Source: Myxocyprinus asiaticus (taxonomy: Eukaryota; Chordata; Actinopteri; Cypriniformes; Catostomidae). From it: 64,000 nucleotides of DNA. Position numbers and translations under genes: made by a program. Location of the stretch: positions 15,937,501-16,001,500 of the forward strand of contig NC_059351.1 of the NCBI RefSeq assembly GCF_019703515.2. Reading direction: 5' to 3'. Under the pieces are notes generated by a model. That model saw only the letters and a program-made list of their open reading frames with translations. It ran no database searches and was not told the DNA's origin. Below are positions 57,374-64,000 of the stretch, piece by piece. Position 1 is the stretch's first letter; each line of letters starts with the position of its first letter.

Positions 57374-60300
57374 TTACACAGACATGACGTGCTTGACGAA
57401 ATCTGTAAGATGAGAAGAAGTCATGCTTAAGGAAATCATCCAGACTGGCTCACCATACAAGGCTTGAGGTGGCTTTCTAAAAATAGTGATTCAATGATAG
57501 GTGAGCTTATTATATCATTCCAATTAGTACCATAAGGCCTAAAATTGAAAAAGAATGTTACTGCATGCTCTGTAATGTAATATGTCTTTATAGAAGTTAC
57601 AAGGGGGTAAATGGGCAGGGGAATTCTTTGGGACTTGTCTAAACATGTACCCTCATAGTGGATGCTGCCATTCTCATCCTCCTGTCCCTGCATGAGAGAG
57701 TCAATCTCGCGCTCAGACATCTTCTCACCTGTTGATGCCATGAAAGGTATCGATTAGGAAAATCTTTCAGAGACAATTACAAGTGCCATGGTACATATTT
57801 TAGCTTCTTCAAATATCTCTGTTTTTGAAGGGATGTCCCAGGTTAAAAAAAAAAAAAAAAAATTCAATTGACAGCATTGGTTGCATAATGTTGATTATTA
57901 CAAAAATCATTTAGACTCATCTCATGTTTATTTAAAAAAAAGCAAAAATCGCATTTACAATGGAAGTAAATGGGGCCAGTCCATAAAAGTTCAAATACAC
58001 AGTGTTTCAAAAGTATTGCTGCAAGATGTAAACATTATTCGTGTAAACATGATTTGAATGTGATAAAATCAGGGATTTACTGGCGTTACAGATTTAAAAG
58101 ATTACAGTGTATACCAAAGTTATGTCGTCATGACAACAAAGTTGTAATATTGGAAATAACTTCACATAGATAAGGTTAGTAAGTGGATTTATCACAATAA
58201 ATTATGTTAACACATATAATGTTTACTTCATGTGGCTATACTTTTGAAACAGTGTGTATTTTAATGTATATGAACTGGCCCCATTCACTTCCATTATAAG
58301 TGCCTCACTGTAACTGTGATTTTTGCTTTTTTTTTTTTTCTATAAATGAGAGGTGAGTCGAAATTGTATTGAACCAGAACATCCCATTAAAACATAATTT
58401 CAGACAATGGTTTCCAAACTTATGGTTTCCAAACCATATTTCCAATAATTAATTAATCCTCGCTCACCCAGTGTTGACAGCACAATGCGCAGCTCAGCGC
58501 CCATAACTGTGCCATTTCCCTCTTTGTCGAAGACGCGCAGACCCTCAACGTAGTCATCAAGGGTACCCTTCTGGATGGCGTCAACAGTCTTCAGCATTGG
58601 CAGGAAAGCTTCAAAGTCAATTCTTTTGTTGGCCATATCTATGGTTGCACACATTGGAACACATGACCAATCAGTGTCAACCATTTAGGATTTGCACAGC
58701 GAATAGAACTACACCAATAAATTTGCAACAATACTCAGTCTATATCTATACCTTTATATATATTTACTTTTATATTTAGTCCATATCTATATCTGTATTA
58801 TATGGTAACACTTCACAATAAGGCTGCATACTGGACACAGTATTTCTTGGTTGTTGGCAGATAGGACGTTCCAAGCTTCTTGGAGAATTCGCCACAGTTC
58901 TTCTATCTATTTAGGCTGTCTCAATTGCTTCTGTCTCTTTATGTAATCTCAGACTGACACGATGTTTAGTTGGGGGCTTTGTGGGGGCCATGACATCTGT
59001 TGCAGGGCTCCCTATTCTTCTATTCTAATCTTTTCTATTTGCAAAATTAATGTATGGGAGTCTAACATTTATATTTCCTACTGACACGCTAAAGCTGAAG
59101 ATATAAATAACCATCTTAAGACAAATGCTTTTGTGAAACATCTTATGTGCCTAAGACTTTTGCACAGTACTGTATATGGTAACACTTTACAATAAAGTTG
59201 TATTCGTTAACATTAGTTAACTGCTGTACATTAGTACAGGGTAAAGGTCTTACCATCAGCGGATGGGTCGCCCAGGATCTTCTTCACATCCTTGTTGGTG
59301 GGGTTCTGACCCAGGGCACGCATGATGTCAGCAACCTGGTTGAAAGCAACCTTGTTGTCACCAACCCTGTCGAAGAGACCAAAGGCCTCTTTGAAGTCTG
59401 TAAAGGAGGGATAAAAGTGTCATCTTTCAGTTATTGTCTGAATGTAAATAGATATTCAGAAAGTTATTATCACAAAATAAACCACAACAGGGTGAATAGA
59501 ACCCCATCTTATGTCACTCCAAAGGGTTTTATTGTGTGATAATGACTCTTTGACTGAACATTATCCTGATTATTACACAGCTATACCAAATAAATAAATA
59601 AATAAATAAATGTATATGAAATATTGATTTGAATAAAAAATAAATAAATTAATTTAAAAAAAAATGCAAAAAGAAAGACCACAGTGTGTTATGAATGATA
59701 TGAAACTAGCACAGCTACGTAGAAAATCTTGCTTCGTTCCAAGGTTTCTTCATTTAGTTAGGGGTTTGTTAGGCACTATACTTTGTAAAGCTGCTTTGGA
59801 ACAATATGTGTTGTAAAAGTGCTATACACACATGAATTGAATTCAATTTAATTGGTGGTCGTTATACGAAAATATTTGACCTTAGAATGCCTCGACTGAC
59901 CAATCAGAATCAAGTATTCCAGAGAGCCGGTTGCTAATTTATAATAATTCAAAATATCAAAATAGAGACAAATTTATAAAATAGGACTAATTTAGAATGC
60001 ATCAAGGAGACAATATTTCTATTTTAATACATCTTACAATATGGCAACATGCAAATAAATGAGTCGCTATTATTTTTTATAAAATCATAAAAGTTTGCCT
60101 TTTTACAGGAAATGTCAAGAAAAGTAATTATATTAATGCCCTCTTCACCCCCTGTATTATCCTGCCAACTGTACATGCAGTAAAGGAAGACAGAAGCTAA
60201 ATTTAAAAAAGGCTTAGCAACTGCATTTTCACAGGCTGTGTGAAGTTGAAAGTGATCCACTGAGAGAAAAATAGCATCTTACGACTTCTGTGCACCAGCA

Positions 60301-61979
60301 GCTGTGACTCGCTGGTTCATGGATGTGGCATTTAATGCACTGTGCGACAGGTGATACCCTCTGAGAAAGTAGCCCTTGCCATACATGGATATGACGGTCT
60401 TTGGCTGACTTAAGTCGAACGCAAGAATGCTGACAGCAGTGTAACCTACACCCACGACCAACCACATGCTTTTTGCACCTATAACTGAGCAAGATTTGCC
60501 CTGGAGGCTTGGTTATGATGGATACTTTCTCTTCTGTATTTAAGATGTAGAAGTAAATCTTGGCTTCATTTTTGGACATATTTGACAGCTACATCCCAAA
60601 AGAGAACAGTGAATAATTCTCACTTTACATGTACTAAAACAACTGATTACACTGAATTTACAAGTTAAATGATACATTAATGTTGATGCATCCTGTTTCC
60701 CATGTTGCAAATATCACATCTGTTATATATTCTTTACTTTTGGTCATTCTTTGCTTAAGTTATGAGGATTTGATGGCATGAGTTTGTGAGGACCCAACAG
60801 TATACAGATTTCTCCCCTCTTTTGGTATTACACCAGCAAAACTCAACATTGGGAATAAGCATGATTTTAAACCCTAAAGGTCTGCCATGAAATACAATGC
60901 AGCATTATTATTGCCTGGAACAGCCCTTATGTGCATACTTGTATAGCCTATATAGCTGGGAAAATCAGTAAGCTCGAAGAAAGTTTGGTACCCTTAGCTC
61001 AAACTGCAAGTGTTAAGAAACACTTAATACATTTTGACAAGAGAAGTGCCGCCAAAACAGCGCCAACCCGCATCTCAGAATAGCATTCTGAGATGCTATT
61101 CTTCTCACCACAATTGCACAGAGCAATTATCTGAGTTAATTCTAGAGACTGTTTTGCCTGCAAATCCCAGGAGATCAGCAGTTACAGAAATACTCAAACC
61201 AGCCCATCAGGCACCAAATATCATGCCACGGTCCAAATCACTGAGATCACATTTTTTGTGAACATTAACTGAAGCTCCTGACCTGTATCTGCATGATTTT
61301 ATGCACTGCACTGCTGCCACACGATTGGCTGATTAGATAATGGCTCTGTTTTGGTGGTACGAGGGGGACCTACACAATATTAGGCAGGTGGTTTTAATGT
61401 TGTGGCTGATTGGTGTATATATAATTTTCAACTATTTTAGTAACTCTTTCAGTTATACACATCTACTATTATATATATATATATAATAAATATTGTTATT
61501 ATTATTAATTTCCAGCATACCCTACATTTGTAACAATGATAAGAGGACTATGGGCATAGTAAAAGTAATTATAAATCGTTATAATAAAAGCATGATAAAA
61601 TCTGATGTACAGGTACTGAACACTCACCCTCAATCTGGTCAGCAGAGAATTCTCCAGCCTGCCAGAGACAACAATAGTATGAATTCCATTGACACACTTG
61701 CCAGCATCTCACAAAATACACTGGTGTGAATTAAGGCATTATATTAAAACATATTTGTAAAGCACATTCCTTCTATAAACACCAGCAAAATTACTGTTTG
61801 AACTAATTGGTCACACAAGCATACAAAGTGTACATCTTCATATTGTATGTGCCAACAGAATGAAAAAACTCGACCACAAAAATAGAAAATGTATCCTAGT
61901 TTATTTCAGTGTGCTTATTGCCAGGTTTTCAGCGAAAAGAACATGAAAAAAGTACGAGAGTAATCCAAGTACACACCAT
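57374..61979 (-). CDS. mylz3: skeletal myosin essential (alkali) light chain, MLC3 type
   Basis: Minus-strand exons: 61979-61977 (ATG only), 61658-61628, 59397-59254, 58638-58468, 57728-57651, 57402-57374. All have AG/GT borders and join in frame to 151 residues, the MLC3 length. Sequence landmarks: [20 protein letters not shown] (first EF-hand), [55 protein letters not shown], and a C-terminus ending FVKHVMSV. It binds the myosin heavy-chain lever arm in fast muscle; the EF-hand loops are degenerate, as in this family. No long Pro/Ala N-terminal extension, so it is not the MLC1 isoform. Exon 1 contributes only the start codon. TATA- and MEF2-like sites lie upstream. It could be the mylz3/myl13 or another myl1-type paralogue; the symbol is a best guess. 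Confidence 0.9.
57828..58390. mobile_element. long-armed inverted-repeat element in light-chain intron 4
   Basis: Left arm GGGATGTCCCAGGTT through GCAAAAATCGCATTTACAAT, GGAAGTAAATGGGGCCAGTC and CACAGTGTTTCAAAAGTAT. The right arm is its reverse complement, through ATACTTTTGAAACAGTG, ACTGGCCCCATTCACTTCC and GAACATCCC. Arms are about 200 bp. Arm fragments occur at 16980 and 33350. Confidence 0.8.
58830..59166 (-). mobile_element. Tc1-like relic (family D) in light-chain intron 3
   Basis: The right side ends with TGTGCCTAAGACTTTTGCAC + AGTACTGTA, a Tc1-type terminus. Inside, the minus strand carries a decayed transposase end around AAGAACTGTGGCGAATTCTC (EELW-like) and CCCCCACAAAGCCCCC. Internally deleted; the left end is not found. 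Confidence 0.55.
61030..61425 (-). mobile_element. Tc1-like deletion relic (family E) in light-chain intron 2
   Basis: The right end reads GGCAGGTGGTTTTAATGTTG + TGGCTGATTGG, a Tc1-type terminus. The minus strand from about 61262 reads [16 protein letters not shown], then [12 protein letters not shown], the N-terminal DNA-binding part of a Tc1 transposase, with a stop inside. The catalytic domain is deleted. The left part includes a perfect hairpin at 61071-61095 (CATCTCAGAATAG / CATTCTGAGATG). Confidence 0.65.
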
Positions 61980-62070
61980 GATGCAGTTTTGAGGGTGGAG
62001 GAGCTGAGAGGCAGAAGTCAAGATGCCAGAGTCCCAGGAGAGTGGTCCTGAGCCATGGTCAAACTCCTTC

Positions 62071-62078
62071 TTATTTAT
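62071..62078 (-). promoter_or_regulatory. TATA-like box of the myosin light chain gene
   Basis: Minus-strand ATAAATAA, about 92 bases upstream of the ATG. Transcription would start near 62045. A CRE-like TGATGTCA lies just upstream (62089). Confidence 0.55.
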
Positions 62079-62191
62079 GCTATGCTAATGATGTCACAGG
62101 GCGGATCGTGTGACGCTGTGGAACTTCTTTAACTTTCTTAGGTCAAGCTGGGAGGAAGGCTGCTGCTTTCTCCAGTGCACAAGGGGAGGTG

Positions 62192-62201
62192 GTATTTTTA
62201 G
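62192..62201 (-). promoter_or_regulatory. MEF2-like site
   Basis: Minus-strand CTAAAAATAC matches the muscle MEF2 consensus YTAWWWWTAR at 9 of 10 positions, about 120 bp upstream of the TATA-like box. It suits a muscle gene; occupancy is inferred. Confidence 0.4.
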
Positions 62202-63599
62202 ATTATGCCTCAGGCTGCTTCTAGGACTCATTGGTTTTGATCAGCAGTTTAATTTAATTTATTAATTTTTTTATGTATTTATGTATATTCATGATTTCTG
62301 CAAACAGCAAAGATAGAATGTCAGTTCTGATCACAGGTCTGTTATCAGATCTGTGCATGAGTAGAAGGCAACACAACATCTCAGGGAGGCTTGATTACAC
62401 ATGTCGATATTTTTAACTATCAAATGGTGGTCTTGGCCACTTATGGTTATATGGGAGGCCTGAAAAATCTCTCCTCAAAGCATGTTTTCACTGCAAATGT
62501 TCTAGATGATTAGGAGGGTGCAGTGAATTTGTATTTGGGGTGTTTTTTCTTAAAAAATAAAAATTATACCCATTTTAGTCTATATTAGATTGTAAAATGT
62601 TACTGGAGAAAATGGCACTGAACCAGAATCTGATAAAGCAGAATTAGCTTCTAAAGATAACAACTGATATTTTCACTTTTAACAGAGTAGTATGGGCTTA
62701 ATTGGTATTCCAGCTGTATGCTAGAGATACCCATTACCCTAAGGTAAAAAGTTACTAAAGTTAATTTAGGACTCTGTTTATTGATACTTACTGTATTTAG
62801 GTAAGTAAAATAGCTTGTTAACAGTGATCATGTTGTGTGAAACTGTTACGTTATTTCAACTGGCACCATCAAAATCACTTTTTTTTCCCCCTCATAGTAA
62901 AAAATAAATAAATAGCATTTTTGTTGTTGTTGTTGTTTTTTGTTTTTTTGTGAACAATGGAAGCAATTGTAGTATTTTGTTGGAGCTATCCATGGTGCTA
63001 ATAGCTGCAACACTCAAAGTGGAACCAACAGAAAAACAACCCTACAGTATGTTCAGAATGGAATACCAGTGTGGTGCTTACTACATACTGCCCAGTATAC
63101 TATGTATATTGCCAACATACTAAACACTGCAGAAATAGTACTTGTAGTAGCCTATGCTATTTTGACATAAGCCCCTGGCACAAAGAAGATTATAAGTCCC
63201 TAAGGATATGTAAAGCCATAGAGTTATGGCATACTTTATTAATAGATAATGTAATGTGTTAAACGCACCTAGAATATAAATACAGATTTTGATAAGCTTT
63301 TGGTACAAAGTACTATTCCTCATTTTTTTTTTTTTTTTTTTTTAAAGGCTATGTTCAAACACATGCAATCAGCAACATGACAATGGGATAACACATGGGC
63401 CCGTAAGTATTTGGACACTTAAGCCACACTTAAAGATATGTACCTTATAAATGTTGATTATTAGATATTATTAGATAACAGAAAAGTGGATTGATTTTTA
63501 AAGAAAGACAGCACAAGCACACTTTTCAACAAAATATTTCAAGTTTGTTTCAACTAGTTTTAAATGAAATGATGTATTGTTTTGATGTACAAAATTGTG
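62202..63599. other. no gene recognised, light-chain upstream region
   Basis: AT-rich. Runs of GTT (about 62920-62937) and T (about 63324-63343). No exon, transposase or RNA gene that I can support; possible distal muscle enhancers cannot be read by eye. Confidence 0.4.
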
Positions 63600-64000
63600 T
63601 GGTGGTCGATAGTTAGTGGGACATGCCCACGGTTAATATGATGTACTATAATTACTACATCACTTGCATTTCAGCGACAGTAGGTCGAAAGTTCTGCTGC
63701 TGAAATTGGTCTGTGCCTCCCGAAATTCACATTCAAATCACTGCTCCCCAGTGGCCGAAGCTGGAAGTGTTGTGAACATATGGCCATGTGTGAGCTCCAG
63801 TTTCTAGGTGAAATGTCCACAGAGTGGCGCCAATAGCGAGTTGCATTTTTAGTTGCAAATAATGTAATACATGAATACATATTTTCAATATATATTACAT
63901 ATTTTATTAACTCTAATCCCCCCTAATCCAACCCCCAACCCTAAACCTAACCATCAGTGTAGTAAAAATTAGATTTTAGAGTGAAAATGCAACTTCAGAA
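63600..64000 (-). repeat. dispersed repeat R1, inverted copy, runs off the window
   Basis: GTCGAAAGTTCTGCTGCTGA, GCTGGAAGTGTTGTGAAC and GTGTGAGCTCCAGTTTC are the reverse complement of the blocks at 44060-44175. The rest of the repeat lies beyond 64000. Confidence 0.7.

Overview
The window looks like nuclear DNA of a teleost fish, most likely a cyprinid. It is AT-rich, has spliced vertebrate genes with GT/AG introns, and is crowded with Tc1/mariner elements, miniature inverted-repeat elements, a tRNA-derived SINE, an L1/Tx1-type LINE, a piggyBac derivative and endogenous retrovirus (ERV) debris. There is no bacterial-style operon and no CRISPR array. The species assignment is inference from repeat types and gene identity, not from a search.

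Layout. Positions 1-38 kb hold no host gene that I can recognise. They contain, in order: an L1/Tx1 LINE inserted into an older repeat (1.1-5.6 kb, with its target-site duplication); several inverted-repeat elements (7-13.5 kb); a broken Sleeping-Beauty-type Tc1 (14.3-15.3 kb); an intact-looking Tc1 with a full DD34E transposase (17.1-18.7 kb); a SINE; defective minus-strand retroviral sequence (19.2-27.9 kb); a piggyBac derivative bounded by TTAA (28.4-30.2 kb); and three further copies of the 17.1 kb Tc1 family (31.3-37.7 kb), one of them inserted inside a different Tc1.

Positions 39.4-62 kb hold three host genes. A complete 12-coding-exon Mx gene (interferon-induced dynamin-like GTPase, + strand, 39,432-50,175) splices in frame to 629 residues and has interferon-response-like motifs upstream. 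pcnp (PEST-containing nuclear protein, - strand, 54,258-51,955) is convergent with it and splices in frame to 164 residues. A skeletal myosin essential light chain of the MLC3 type (- strand, 61,979-57,374) splices in frame to 151 residues, and its first coding exon supplies only the ATG. The genes have unrelated jobs (antiviral defence, nuclear/cell-cycle protein, muscle motor) and are simply neighbours. Their introns contain several of the same mobile elements seen in the first 38 kb.

I did not find a clearly undescribed biological system. The most informative observations are: reconstruction of the LINE insertion event; a young Tc1 family caught as intact, in-frame-deleted, internally deleted and nested copies; a retroviral locus with an env-type remnant on the wrong side of the gag-like remnant and an integrase/env deletion junction that stays in frame; the ATG-only exon; and the repeats packed around the Mx promoter and first intron.
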